The notes below the pieces were generated by a model that had not been told where the DNA came from, made no database searches, and worked only from the letters and a program-made list of their open reading frames with translations. A stretch of 64,000 nt of DNA, from contig NZ_JAAHBP010000031.1 in assembly GCF_023184515.1 (NCBI RefSeq), positions 1 to 64,000 on the forward strand, in the 5' to 3' direction. This stretch comes from Streptomyces sp. D2-8 (lineage in GTDB: Bacteria > Actinomycetota > Actinomycetes > Streptomycetales > Streptomycetaceae). Position 1 is the stretch's first letter. Every line of letters begins with the position of its first letter. A program made the position numbers and the translations under genes. Shown piece by piece: positions 51,800 to 60,104 of the stretch.

Positions 51800-52651
51800 A
51801 TGAGCTCTGGTCCGGCAGGTCATGTGGCGCGTTCCACCGATCGTCCACACTCCGAGACGGCTGCGGGAACGCCCGTTCGGCGACCGTCGAGGACGTTTCT
51901 GCGCACTTCCGACGGTGTGACGATCGACGCCGTATACGACCCGGGCACCGCCGTATACGACGCCTCCGGGACGCCTTCCGACCACCCCGTGTTCGTCGTC
52001 GCCCACGGCTTCACCGGGGCCGTGGACCGGCCGCATGTGCGACGGGTGGCGCAGGCCTTCGCCCGTTACGGGGCGGTCGTCACGTTCTCCTTCCGGGGCC
52101 ACGGGGCGTCCGGCGGGCGGTCCACGGTCGGGGACCGGGAGGTGCTCGACCTGGCGGCGGCGGTGCGCTGGGGGCGGGAGCTGGGGCACGCGCGCGTGGG
52201 GACGGTCGGGTTCTCGATGGGCGGCTCGGTGGTGCTGCGGCACGCGGCGCTGCACCCCCGCGAGACCGGCGCGGTGGTGTCGGTCAGCGCCCCGGCCCGT
52301 TGGTACTACCGGGGGACCGCCCCCATGCGGCGGGTGCACTGGCTGGTGACGCGGCCCGAGGGCCGGATCGTCGGCCGGTACGGCTTCGGCACCCGCATCC
52401 ACCACCGGGACTGGGACCCGGTCCCGCTCTCTCCGGTGGAGGCGGTGCCGAGAATCGCGCCCACCCCGCTGCTGATCGTGCACGGCGAGGCCGACGGCTA
52501 CTTCCCCGTCGATCACCCGCGGATGCTGGCCGCTGCCGCCGGTGACCAGGGCGAACTGTGGCTGGAGCCGGAGATGGGGCACGCCGAGAACGCGGCCGGC
52601 GACGAGCTGCTGGCCCGGATCGGGGAATGGGTCGCCGGCCGGGCGGGCTAG
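51800..52651 (+). CDS. Alpha/beta hydrolase
   Basis: 283 residues. Oxyanion HGFTG, nucleophile Ser in VGFSMGGSVVLRHA, acid Asp in IVHGEADGYFPV and His in PEMGHAEN. The lid region is short. Divergent from glnR with 171 nt between; CAGAAT at 51787-51792 may be its -10, seven bases before the ATG, and no Shine-Dalgarno is seen. Next gene (MoaD-like) is 38 nt downstream. Substrate unknown. Confidence 0.9.
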   Translation: MSSGPAGHVARSTDRPHSETAAGTPVRRPSRTFLRTSDGVTIDAVYDPGTAVYDASGTPSDHPVFVVAHGFTGAVDRPHVRRVAQAFARYGAVVTFSFRGHGASGGRSTVGDREVLDLAAAVRWGRELGHARVGTVGFSMGGSVVLRHAALHPRETGAVVSVSAPARWYYRGTAPMRRVHWLVTRPEGRIVGRYGFGTRIHHRDWDPVPLSPVEAVPRIAPTPLLIVHGEADGYFPVDHPRMLAAAAGDQGELWLEPEMGHAENAAGDELLARIGEWVAGRAG

Positions 52652-52689
52652 CCTGACGGGGTTCGCCGTCGAATTCATTGAGGAAGCAG

Positions 52690-52944
52690 ATGCCAAAGGT
52701 CACGGTGCGCTACTGGGCCGCCGCCAAGGCCGCGGCCGGGTTGGCCGAGGAGCCGTACGAGGCGGCTACCCTCGCCGAGGCGCTCGACGGGGTGCGCGAG
52801 CGGCACCCCGGCGAACTCGAGCGCGTCCTGCGCCGGTGCTCGTTCCTGGTGGACGGCGACCCCGTGGGCACCCGCGGACATGAGACGGTACGGCTGGCCG
52901 ACGGCGGCACGGTCGAGGTGCTCCCGCCGTTCGCAGGAGGATGA
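52690..52944 (+). CDS. MoaD/ThiS-like sulfur carrier protein
   Basis: 84 residues of ubiquitin fold: MPKVTVRYWAAAKAAAGL, FLVDGDPVGTRGHETVRL, VEVLPPFAGG with the terminal Gly-Gly that is adenylated and thiocarboxylated. GAGGAAG precedes ATG 52690. No MoaE, MoeB or ThiG gene is adjacent, so whether it serves molybdopterin or another thiolation path is open. The sulfurtransferase CysA lies 2.4 kb downstream. Confidence 0.9.
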   Translation: MPKVTVRYWAAAKAAAGLAEEPYEAATLAEALDGVRERHPGELERVLRRCSFLVDGDPVGTRGHETVRLADGGTVEVLPPFAGG

Positions 52945-52946
52945 CG

Positions 52947-54026
52947 ATGACCGACCAGCCGAATCAGCCGTACGACCCCTACGGGCAGCAGCCGCAGGCG
53001 TGGCCCGGGCAGGGGGACCAGGGGTACCAGGGGTACGAGGACCCGCACGCCGCTCAGCAGTACACGCAGCAGTGGCAGGGGCAGACCTGGGAGACACAGA
53101 ACCACCAGCCGGTGTCCGCGCAGGCGCCGGATCCGGAGACGGCGATCCTGACACCGCAGTCGCCCCCGCCGCCCCGGAGCCCCCGGACGCCGCAGGCACC
53201 CGCGGCCCCGGCCGGAGCCGACGCCGGCACCTCCGCTCCCGGCTACGGCCCCGCCACCGTCGGCGGGAACACACGCGTCACGGACGCGCAGCGGGCCCGG
53301 GCGGAGGGACGGTCCCCGATCATCGAGCCCGGGATGCAGCCGGCCGCGCTGACGGCGCTGCTCGGGCTGCTGCTGGCCGGTGCGGCGGCGGTCGGGACGT
53401 ACGCGTTGCTCGTGCCGCTGGTCGTCCTCCAGGCCGTCACCGCGGCCGGCTGGTTCCGGCTGAACGGGATGTGGCCGGCCCGGCAGGGCATCGCGCTGGG
53501 CTTCGCGGGCGCGCTGGCCGCGGACGCGGCGCTGCTGGTCTCGGGCCGCTCACCGTCGGCCATCCTGGGCACGCTCGGCGTGTGGGTGCTCCTCGCACTG
53601 GTCCTGCAGCTGCGGTCGCACGCCGACCCGGACGAGCGGATGTACGGCCTGATGGCGACGGTCGCGGCATCGGCGCTGGCGATCGTGGCCGGCGGGTACC
53701 TCGCGGCCGCCGCGGGCGCGGTGACGGTGGGCGCGGTGGCCGTGGCGGCGGCCGTCCTGGCGCGCGCCCTGCCGCTGCCGACCCCGGCCTCGGTGGTGGT
53801 GGCCCTCCTCGCCGCGGCGGGCGCGGGCATCGCGACCGGCTCGGTCACGGACCTCGGCACCTCGGGCGCCCTCCTCGGCGCGGGCGCCGCCGCCTGCGCC
53901 CTGATCGGCCACCGGGTCGCGAGCTACGACTACCCGTCCCGCTTCGTCCACTTCACGGCGGGCGTGGCCCTGCCGCTGGCCGCGGCGGCCCCGGCGGTGT
54001 ACGTCCTGGGCAGGGCGCTGGCGTAG
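52947..54026 (+). CDS. Membrane protein with Gln/Pro/Tyr-rich N-terminus
   Basis: 359 residues from ATG 52947, six bases after GGAGG; ATG 52941 is also in frame but sits directly on the ribosome site. The first 130 residues are low complexity (QPNQPYDPYGQQPQ, QGYQGYEDPHAAQQY). About nine short hydrophobic helices follow from residue 135 to the end, many of Ala/Leu/Val. No known domain. It follows the MoaD-like gene with no gap and may be its operon partner. Confidence 0.85.
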   Translation: MTDQPNQPYDPYGQQPQAWPGQGDQGYQGYEDPHAAQQYTQQWQGQTWETQNHQPVSAQAPDPETAILTPQSPPPPRSPRTPQAPAAPAGADAGTSAPGYGPATVGGNTRVTDAQRARAEGRSPIIEPGMQPAALTALLGLLLAGAAAVGTYALLVPLVVLQAVTAAGWFRLNGMWPARQGIALGFAGALAADAALLVSGRSPSAILGTLGVWVLLALVLQLRSHADPDERMYGLMATVAASALAIVAGGYLAAAAGAVTVGAVAVAAAVLARALPLPTPASVVVALLAAAGAGIATGSVTDLGTSGALLGAGAAACALIGHRVASYDYPSRFVHFTAGVALPLAAAAPAVYVLGRALA

Positions 54027-54176
54027 CCCCGGCACGGACGCCGGGCACCCGCCGCCCTGTCACAGATGATCAACAATCCTCCGGCCCCCCTTCCCCACAG
54101 GGTTACCCTCACGCAAGGGACGGCCACCCGGTCGTCAGGGACCGCCGTCTAACCGACTGGGTGGGGGACACACCGC

Positions 54177-54914
54177 ATGCGCGCACTGCGAATACTGCTG
54201 ATCTTCGTCGTGATCCTGGGCGGGCTCTTCGTGATCGCCGACCGCGTCGCGGTCAATTTCGCCGAGGACGAGGCCGCCGACCGGCTGAAGACGACGGAGA
54301 ACCTGTCGGCGACCCCCGACGTGTCGATCAAGGGCTTCCCGTTCCTCACCCAGGTCGCCGGCGGTTCCCTGGACGACATCGAGGTCGGCATCAAGGACTA
54401 CGAGGCCGCCGCGGGCGACGGCGACCGGACGATCCGTATCGACGACCTCCAGGCCGACATGAAGGGCGTCGAGTTCTCCGGCGACTACAGCTCCGCCACC
54501 GCCTCCAGCGCCACCGGCACCGCGACCATCGCCTACGACGAGCTGCTGAAGACGGCGAAGTCCGAGCCCACCCAGGTCGCCCCGGGCGTCACCGCCAACG
54601 TCATCGGCCTCTCCGACGGCGGCAACGGCAAGATCAAGGTCACCGTCGAGGCCACGGTCCTCGGCACCAAGCTCCCGGAGCCGGTCTCCGTGCTCAGCTC
54701 GGTGAAGGTCGACAACGGCACCGTCCGCGTGCAGGCCGACGGCCTGCCCAAGTTCGGCGGTGTCGACATCGCCGAGAACCGCGTCCGGGCCATCACCGAC
54801 TTCCAGCAGAAGATCGACGACCTGCCCGGCGGCATCGAGCTGGACACGGTCCAGGCCGCCCCGAACGGCGTCGAGATCACGGTGAAGGGTTCCGACGTCC
54901 GGCTGGCCGGGTAG
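54177..54914 (+). CDS. LmeA-family DUF2993 protein
   Basis: 245 residues. One N-terminal helix (RALRILLIFVVILGGLFVIA) anchors or exports the protein; the DUF2993 domain begins at AVNFAEDEAADRLK and includes DVSIKGFPFLTQVAGGSLDD. The same block occurs in the longer protein at 38672-39883, so the two are paralogues. LmeA family proteins bind phospholipid on the outer membrane face. Weak GGGGGA precedes ATG 54177. Confidence 0.88.
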   Translation: MRALRILLIFVVILGGLFVIADRVAVNFAEDEAADRLKTTENLSATPDVSIKGFPFLTQVAGGSLDDIEVGIKDYEAAAGDGDRTIRIDDLQADMKGVEFSGDYSSATASSATGTATIAYDELLKTAKSEPTQVAPGVTANVIGLSDGGNGKIKVTVEATVLGTKLPEPVSVLSSVKVDNGTVRVQADGLPKFGGVDIAENRVRAITDFQQKIDDLPGGIELDTVQAAPNGVEITVKGSDVRLAG

Positions 54915-55140
54915 GAAGGCGCACGGCGGGATCCGTGCGGAGACCCCGGCGGATCCCACCAGCACTGTCCGGTGGGCGAGACGGCGGAGTCCGTAGCGTA
55001 GGTATGACGGTCGATACGTCCGACAACGGGCCGTGCGGGAGCCGCGTCGACGGCACTCCGGTCCCACATGGCGGATCTTTGCGTCTCAGTATGCGACACA
55101 CCGGTGACACGCCCGCCCTGCCGTCCCTACGATCGACGGC

Positions 55141-55221
55141 ATGAAGCGACAGGCGGACCTCACGAAGCGGCGGGCAGTAGACCTGTGCCGCGTCGCCGCC
55201 ATGCTCTGTCGCACCTTCTGA
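55141..55221 (+). CDS. Cysteine-containing leader peptide upstream of cysA
   Basis: 26-residue ORF, missed by length filters: MKRQADLTKRR, then VDLCRVAAMLCRTF. The two Cys codons near its end and the form 'LTKRR..DLCRV' match the putative leader peptides found before sulfur-assimilation genes in streptomycetes. TACGAT at 55128-55133, seven bases before the ATG, implies a leaderless transcript that starts on this ATG. It lies 137 nt before cysA. Ribosome stalling at Cys codons under cysteine shortage could raise cysA expression; this is inferred. Confidence 0.8.
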   Translation: MKRQADLTKRRAVDLCRVAAMLCRTF

Positions 55222-55358
55222 GCGATCGCGTCGGCAGTCGAGCCGGCGCGCGCATCCCCGCAGCCCCGCATCAAGGGCACCCGTGCGCCGCCCTGCCTCA
55301 AGGGCGCGCCCTGCAGACCTCGCACGCCCCGCCGTAACTGCCCCGGAGGAGAAGAAGC

Positions 55359-56204
55359 ATGAGCCGCAACGACGTCCTGGTTGACGCCGACTGGCTCCAG
55401 GAGCACCTGGACGACCCGACCATCGCCATCGTCGAGGTGGACGAGGACACGTCCGCCTACGAGAAGAACCACATCAAGAACGCCATCCGGATCGACTGGA
55501 CCCAGGACCTGCAGGACCCGGTCCGCCGTGACTTCGTCGACCAGGAGGGCTTCGAGAAGCTCCTGTCCGACAAGGGCATCGGCAACGACCACACCGTGGT
55601 CCTCTACGGCGGCAACAACAACTGGTTCGCCTCGTACGCGTACTGGTACTTCAAGCTGTACGGCCACGAGAGCGTCAAGCTCCTCGACGGCGGCCGCAAG
55701 AAGTGGGAGCTCGACGCCCGCGAGCTGGTCGCCGGCGACGAGGTGCCGGAGCGTCCGAAGACGGACTACAAGGCCAAGGCCCAGGACACGTCCATCCGTG
55801 CCTTCCGCGACGACGTCGTGGCCGCCATCGGTTCGCAGAACCTCGTCGACGTGCGCTCGCCCGACGAGTTCTCCGGCAAGCTGCTCGCCCCGGCCCACCT
55901 GCCGCAGGAGCAGTCCCAGCGCCCCGGCCACGTGCCGAGCGCCCGCAACATCCCGTGGTCCAAGAACGCCAACGACGACGGCACCTTCAAGTCGGACGAC
56001 GAGCTCAAGGAGCTCTACGCCGAGGAGAGCGTCGACCTGGCCAAGGACACCATCGCCTACTGCCGCATCGGTGAGCGCTCCGCGCTGACCTGGTTCGTGC
56101 TGCACGAGCTCCTCGGTGTGGAGAACGTCAAGAACTACGACGGCTCCTGGACCGAGTACGGCTCCCTCGTCGGCGTGCCGATCGAGCTCGGCGCCAACAA
56201 GTAA
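55359..56204 (+). CDS. cysA: Thiosulfate sulfurtransferase (rhodanese) CysA
   Basis: 281 residues, two rhodanese domains. The inactive N-terminal half has VVEVDEDTSAYEKNHI and VVLYGGNNNWFASYAYW; the active half has NLVDVRSPDEFSGKL and catalytic Cys in IAYCRIGERSALTWF. It moves sulfane sulfur from thiosulfate to cyanide or a biological acceptor. GGAGGAGAAG precedes the ATG. Operon with the DUF1416 gene and preceded by the leader peptide. Confidence 0.95.
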   Translation: MSRNDVLVDADWLQEHLDDPTIAIVEVDEDTSAYEKNHIKNAIRIDWTQDLQDPVRRDFVDQEGFEKLLSDKGIGNDHTVVLYGGNNNWFASYAYWYFKLYGHESVKLLDGGRKKWELDARELVAGDEVPERPKTDYKAKAQDTSIRAFRDDVVAAIGSQNLVDVRSPDEFSGKLLAPAHLPQEQSQRPGHVPSARNIPWSKNANDDGTFKSDDELKELYAEESVDLAKDTIAYCRIGERSALTWFVLHELLGVENVKNYDGSWTEYGSLVGVPIELGANK

Positions 56205-56243
56205 GCAACCCCGACCGACCTTTCCAGACTTCAGGAGTACGAC

Positions 56244-56531
56244 ATGTGCGGTGCGAAGGCCGGCGGCCCCGACGCCTCGACGATCAAGCCCGGTGAGACC
56301 ACCATCCAGGGTCAGGTGACCAAGGACGGCGAGCCCGTGGTGGGCTACGTCCGTCTGCTGGACTCGACCGGCGAGTTCACGGCCGAGGTGCCGACCTCGG
56401 CGACCGGACAGTTCCGCTTCTACGCGGCCGAGGGCACCTGGACCGTCCGTGCCCTCGTGCCCGGCGCCACCGCCGACCGCACGGTCGTCGCCCAGCAGGG
56501 CGGCCTGGCGGAGGTCGCGATCGCCGTCTGA
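56244..56531 (+). CDS. DUF1416 protein
   Basis: 95 residues: MCGAKAGGPDASTIKPGETT, then a beta-sandwich-like part (GQVTKDGEPVVGYVRLLDST, TGQFRFYAAEGTWTVRALVP). The N-terminal MCGAK with an exposed Cys is invariant in the copies I remember. In actinobacteria it almost always follows the CysA rhodanese gene, 39 nt away here, so it is probably a sulfur acceptor or partner, which is inference. Confidence 0.9.
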   Translation: MCGAKAGGPDASTIKPGETTIQGQVTKDGEPVVGYVRLLDSTGEFTAEVPTSATGQFRFYAAEGTWTVRALVPGATADRTVVAQQGGLAEVAIAV

Positions 56532-56549
56532 CGGCGACAGGTCCTCGAA

Positions 56550-56588
56550 GGGCCGCACCCCTCGGGTTGGACGCCTGGGGTGCGGCCC
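56550..56588 (+). terminator. Terminator of the cysA-DUF1416 operon
   Basis: A perfect 12-bp stem, GGGCCGCACCCC with GGGGTGCGGCCC, around a 15-base loop, 18 bases after the DUF1416 stop, followed by TTC. Confidence 0.9.
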
Positions 56589-56607
56589 TTCGGCCTGCCC
56601 GGACCCA

Positions 56608-56770
56608 GGGGGTTCCTGACGGATCTCCGCGGCGTCGCGACGCCCGGCACGCACTCTCGCCGCACCGGACAAAAGGCCTAGTAGCTCCGCTACGAGACCT
56701 TCCGCCCGGCACGCCGAGAGCACGCACCGAACGCCGCTCCTTCCTCCGCGGAGATCCGTCAGAAACCCCC
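56608..56770. repeat. 163-bp giant imperfect palindrome, MITE-like
   Basis: The outer arms 56608-56632 and 56746-56770 are 25 bp each and match with a single mismatch when one is inverted (GGGGGTTCCTGACGG... against ...CCGTCAGAAACCCCC). The inner parts pair too: CGGCGAGAG-type blocks (about 56644-56665 with 56708-56729) and AAGGCCTAGTAGC with GCTACGAGACCTT around the centre TCC at 56686-56688. It has no ORF. It ends exactly where the -10 box (TACGCT, 56771-56776) of the next gene begins. Confidence 0.85.
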
Positions 56771-56782
56771 TACGCTGGACGT

Positions 56783-57043
56783 ATGTACGCACGGCGGCGT
56801 CACACGTACTTCGTGATGATGGGCCTCTGCATCGGCCTCTTCGTCATGGCCTGGGGTGTCGTACGCCTGTGGTCCGTCCCCGTCGCCGTCGGGATGTGCG
56901 TCGTCGCGATGGTCATCCCGCCCGTGGCCGCCATGGTCGCGAACCGGCGCGGGCCGGAGGACCGGTGGTGGGACGACCCGTCCGGGGATCCCGAGTCCGA
57001 CGAGTGGTGGGACGAACTGGACGGCAAGAAGCGCCGGCAGTGA
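56783..57043 (+). CDS. DUF3099 small membrane protein
   Basis: 86 residues. Two membrane helices (YFVMMGLCIGLFVMAWGVV and VPVAVGMCVVAMVIPPVAAM) and an acidic Trp-rich tail (RWWDDPSGDPESDEWWDEL) are typical of DUF3099. TACGCT at 56771-56776 with six bases to the ATG suggests a leaderless mRNA. Convergent with the DsrE-like gene. Confidence 0.85.
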   Translation: MYARRRHTYFVMMGLCIGLFVMAWGVVRLWSVPVAVGMCVVAMVIPPVAAMVANRRGPEDRWWDDPSGDPESDEWWDELDGKKRRQ

Positions 57044-57083
57044 GCCGGTCAGGCCATCCGTTCCGCCTCCGCGCGGAAGCGTC

Positions 57084-57446
57084 TCAGTAGACGAGCGCCT
57101 GCGTCTCGTCCGCCATCGCCTCCTGGACGAAGACCTGCGCCCCCGCGATCCGGACGCCCTTGATGACGTCCTGCTCGGTGATCTCACGGCGGGCCGCGCA
57201 CTGCGTGCACAGGGTGACGCGGCCGGCCGTGAGGAGCGAGTCCAGCAGGTCGGGCAGCGGCGCGGCGTGCGGCAGCTCGAACTCGGCGGCGCGGCCGGGG
57301 AGGGCGAACCAGGCGGATTCGCCGGTCAGCCACAGGGAGACGTCGACGCCGCTGGCCACGGCCACCGCCGCCACCGTGAACGCCTGCGAGCACCGCTCGG
57401 GGGCATCGGCCCCCGCCGTCACCTTGATCACGAGCTTCTTCGCCAT
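57084..57446 (-). CDS. DsrE/DsrF-like family protein
   Basis: 120 residues. KLVIKVTAGADAPERCSQAFTVA, a beta-alpha start, then GVDVSLWLTGESAWFALP and the Cys-containing TLCTQCAARREITEQDVIKGV followed by FVQEAM. This is the DsrE fold with a CxxC at the usual sulfur-relay cysteine. Together with CysA and DUF1416 it points to a sulfane-sulfur handling locus. ATG 57446. Confidence 0.9.
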   Translation of the reverse strand: MAKKLVIKVTAGADAPERCSQAFTVAAVAVASGVDVSLWLTGESAWFALPGRAAEFELPHAAPLPDLLDSLLTAGRVTLCTQCAARREITEQDVIKGVRIAGAQVFVQEAMADETQALVY

Positions 57447-57548
57447 GGCCGAATCGTAATCAACGCCCGTGCAACCGCGGGCGTCGACCGAGGGTCTCCT
57501 GTGCGCGCGCATACGGAATGCGCGACTCACGTTCTGTGGGGGGACGTC

Positions 57549-58301
57549 TTGGAAGCAGACGAAGAAGTGGCCGCCGAGCCCGAGCCCGGGCCGCGTCGCC
57601 GTCGGCGGCGTACGGCCGTGCTGATCGGTGCCGCCGCCGTGCTGGGGCTGGTCGCCGGCGGCTGCGCCGGCTACCTCGTACAGGTGCACCGCGCACCCAC
57701 GAAGCTGCCCTCGCTCTCGCAGCCTGCGCTCGCACAGGCGAGGGGGGAAGGGCCCGAGCCGCTGTCGGCCGCGCGTGACCGGCGGGTGAAGACCGACGGC
57801 GACCTGCGCAAGCTGCTGCTGGAGAAGCCGCGCGGGGCCCGGGACGCCGCGTACCTGATGGGTGAGGACGGCTGGCTGGACCTGGCGGACTACGCGGAGT
57901 TCCACGACAAGCCGGGCGAGATGTTCGGCGAGATCGTCGGCGACGAGTTCCGGCGCGCGGCCGCCACCGGCTGGCTGGTCGGCCGCACCTACGAGGTCGA
58001 GATCCGCCTGGTGCAGTTCCGGCAGGAGGAGACGCTCGCCGCCGCGGAGAACGTGGACAACACCCAGTACTGGGTCGGGGACGCGGAAGGCACCGACAGC
58101 TGGGCGATCCCCGGCACCGGAAACGGGCGGGTCTACGTCCACACGCGGCCGGACACCAAGCCCGGATACGTGCCCCTGTACACCGCCGAGGCACACGCCT
58201 GGCGCGGCGACATCGCCGTGGAGATGTGGATCACGGACACCAAGCCGATTCCCAAGGCGAAGATCATGGACCTTGCCGAGCGGCAGATGGAGCGGCTGTG
58301 A
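57549..58301 (+). CDS. Membrane-anchored protein of unknown function (first of three)
   Basis: About 250 residues from TTG 57549, which follows GGGGGGA at a normal distance; a GTG at 57501 is also in frame. A short acidic tail, RRRRRR and a membrane helix (AVLIGAAAVLGLVAGGCAGYLV) precede an exterior domain with WLDLADYAEFHDKPGEMFGE, a conserved-looking RAAATGWLVGRTYEVEIRLVQF and NTQYWVGDAEGTDSWAIPG. No known family. GTGA overlap with the next gene. Confidence 0.8.
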   Translation: MEADEEVAAEPEPGPRRRRRRTAVLIGAAAVLGLVAGGCAGYLVQVHRAPTKLPSLSQPALAQARGEGPEPLSAARDRRVKTDGDLRKLLLEKPRGARDAAYLMGEDGWLDLADYAEFHDKPGEMFGEIVGDEFRRAAATGWLVGRTYEVEIRLVQFRQEETLAAAENVDNTQYWVGDAEGTDSWAIPGTGNGRVYVHTRPDTKPGYVPLYTAEAHAWRGDIAVEMWITDTKPIPKAKIMDLAERQMERL

Positions 58302-59152
58302 GCGACAACCAGGTGGAGCCGGTGGGGCCGGTCGAGCCGGTGGGTGGGCCGGGGGCCGTGTCCGAGCCCGCTCCCGAGCCGCGGAAGCAGCCCGTACGCC
58401 GTGGTCGTGTCGCCGCCGTCACCGCGTCCGTGCTGCTGGCGGTCGCCGTCGTGGGCGGCGCGGGCTACACCGTCGTGGCGGTGAACGGCGCCGACCGGGA
58501 TGCGGGCGCACCCGTCTGGACGTTTCCCGAGAGCAGGACCGCGGCCGGGGCGGACAAGAAGGCCGCTCCTTCCGGGCTCGCCGGCATGCTCGTGCCGTAC
58601 GGGACCTACAGGGCCAGCGGGTGGGGGCGCGGCCCGGACCTCGGTGAGTACGGCTCGGAGGCTGCACTGAGCGGGAAGCAGGCCACGTCCCTGCGCAAGG
58701 AGTCCCTGAGCGGCCTGCCGCGCACCCAGCGCAAGCGGCTGGAGAAGGCGGTCGACCAGCAGCGCATCACCGGCATCGCCATGCGCAGCTACCTCAGCAC
58801 CACCGAGCCCTCCGTCGCCTACACCGGCGACGCCTTCACAGTGCGCGTCGAACTCGCCCAGATGGACAACAGGGCCGCCGTGCGGGACGCCTCGCGTTTC
58901 CGGAGCGCGGTCCTCGACGCCCTGGACGTCTTCCGCAAGGGCCCGAAGATCAAGGGCCACGACAACGCCCGCTGCTTCCTGCCGCCGAAGGACGCCGACG
59001 GGGACCTGGAGACGATGTACTGCTCCGCCCACGTCGGGAACGTCCTGGTCACCGCCGTAGCGGACGGCGCGGAGCCACTCGACACCAAGGGGGTCGCGAT
59101 GCTGCTGCGCGAGCAGCTCGACCGCATCACCGAGCCGGGGGAGGCGGTATGA
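58298..59152 (+). CDS. Membrane-anchored protein of unknown function (second of three)
   Basis: 284 residues from GTG 58298. Same layout: Pro/Val/Glu-rich cytoplasmic tail, a basic patch (RKQPVRRGR), one helix (VAAVTASVLLAVAVVGGAGYTV) and an exterior domain including RITGIAMRSYLSTTEPSVAY, FTVRVELAQMDN and two Cys (ARCFLPP, MYCSAHVG), possibly a disulfide. It overlaps both neighbours by 4 nt. Sequence similarity to the first is weak; the architecture is shared. Confidence 0.8.
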   Translation: MSDNQVEPVGPVEPVGGPGAVSEPAPEPRKQPVRRGRVAAVTASVLLAVAVVGGAGYTVVAVNGADRDAGAPVWTFPESRTAAGADKKAAPSGLAGMLVPYGTYRASGWGRGPDLGEYGSEAALSGKQATSLRKESLSGLPRTQRKRLEKAVDQQRITGIAMRSYLSTTEPSVAYTGDAFTVRVELAQMDNRAAVRDASRFRSAVLDALDVFRKGPKIKGHDNARCFLPPKDADGDLETMYCSAHVGNVLVTAVADGAEPLDTKGVAMLLREQLDRITEPGEAV

Positions 59153-60003
59153 CCGAGCAGCAGCAGCAGCAGCAGCAGCAGACAGCCGTGCCGGCCGTGC
59201 CCGGGGTGCCGCCGGACGCGCCGGCGGACCCGGTGCGCAAGGATCGCCGGGTCCTGCGGGCCGTCCTGCGCTGGACCGCCGCCGTGGCCGTCTTCGCGGC
59301 GGTCGGCGCGGCCACGGCCTACGGCATCACACGGATGGAGCGGACCGACGTGCCCGGGCTCGCGACGGAGCCGGACGGGCGCTGGGAGTACCCGGTGCTC
59401 ACCCGGCCGCCGCTGCCCTCCGGCAGCCCGGGCCCCTTCGCCGAGGCGAACACGGCCGGCACGCACCACGCCGACCCGCGTGCCCTCCTCCTGCCCGCTC
59501 CGGAGGGCGCCAGGGACGACAAGGCGCTGCGGGGCTCGGACGGCTGGCCGGCGAAGGAGGACTTCCTGGCGGAGTACGCCGCGAAGGAAGACCGCGAGGA
59601 ACTCGGGCAGCACCTCACCGACCACGGTCTGCGGCACATCGCCGCCCGCGGCTGGACCATGCCGGACGGCACCCGCACGCGGATCTACCTGCTCCGGTTC
59701 GACACCGCGGCGGTCGTCGACGAACTGCTCGCGCCCTACCTCGCCCCGTTCGGCGCGCCGAAGTTCCCCCTGCGTGGCGCAGGGACGTCCGCGAACGACA
59801 AGACGTTCCCCGACGAGGCCCTGGTGGAGGACGTCCAGCGCGTGGTCTACGACGAGGCCAGGCCGTACGGCGGCGAACAGGTCCGCCATGCCTACCTCGC
59901 CGCCGGTGACACCCTCGCGCTGGTCGTGCAGTCCCGGAAGGGCGGTGCGCGGGCCGTGCCGTTCCAGCAGACGGTGACGCTGCAGAGCCAGCTGCTCGGC
60001 TGA
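59149..60003 (+). CDS. Membrane-anchored protein of unknown function (third of three)
   Basis: 284 residues. MTE followed by eight Gln, a Pro/Val/Ala stretch, RKDRR, one helix (WTAAVAVFAAVGAATAYGI) and an exterior domain. The segment EELGQHLTDHGLRHIAARGWTMPDGTRTRIYLLRF recalls the RAAATGWLVGRTYEVEIRLVQF region of the first protein, so they probably share an ancestor. Coupled to the second by ATGA. Perhaps a three-part envelope complex. Confidence 0.8.
   Translation: MTEQQQQQQQQTAVPAVPGVPPDAPADPVRKDRRVLRAVLRWTAAVAVFAAVGAATAYGITRMERTDVPGLATEPDGRWEYPVLTRPPLPSGSPGPFAEANTAGTHHADPRALLLPAPEGARDDKALRGSDGWPAKEDFLAEYAAKEDREELGQHLTDHGLRHIAARGWTMPDGTRTRIYLLRFDTAAVVDELLAPYLAPFGAPKFPLRGAGTSANDKTFPDEALVEDVQRVVYDEARPYGGEQVRHAYLAAGDTLALVVQSRKGGARAVPFQQTVTLQSQLLG
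59158..59181 (+). repeat. (CAG)8 trinucleotide repeat
   Basis: Eight perfect CAG units right after the third codon of the gene at 59149 encode eight Gln. It is a microsatellite that could change length by slippage without shifting the frame. No second such run was noticed in the window. Confidence 0.97.
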
Positions 60004-60104
60004 ATCCGGCCCGGGCCCACCTCCCACAGAGGCCCGGGCCCCGGCCGCGTAAGCTGGGGCCCGGCCCTGTGCACCCATTCGCACCCCCGCTCAAGGAGCA
60101 CCTC

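Noticed and set aside
52941..54026. Start of the membrane protein at ATG 52941
   Set aside because: That ATG touches the GGAGG; the ATG at 52947 has normal spacing, although 52941 would give an ATGA overlap with the MoaD-like gene.
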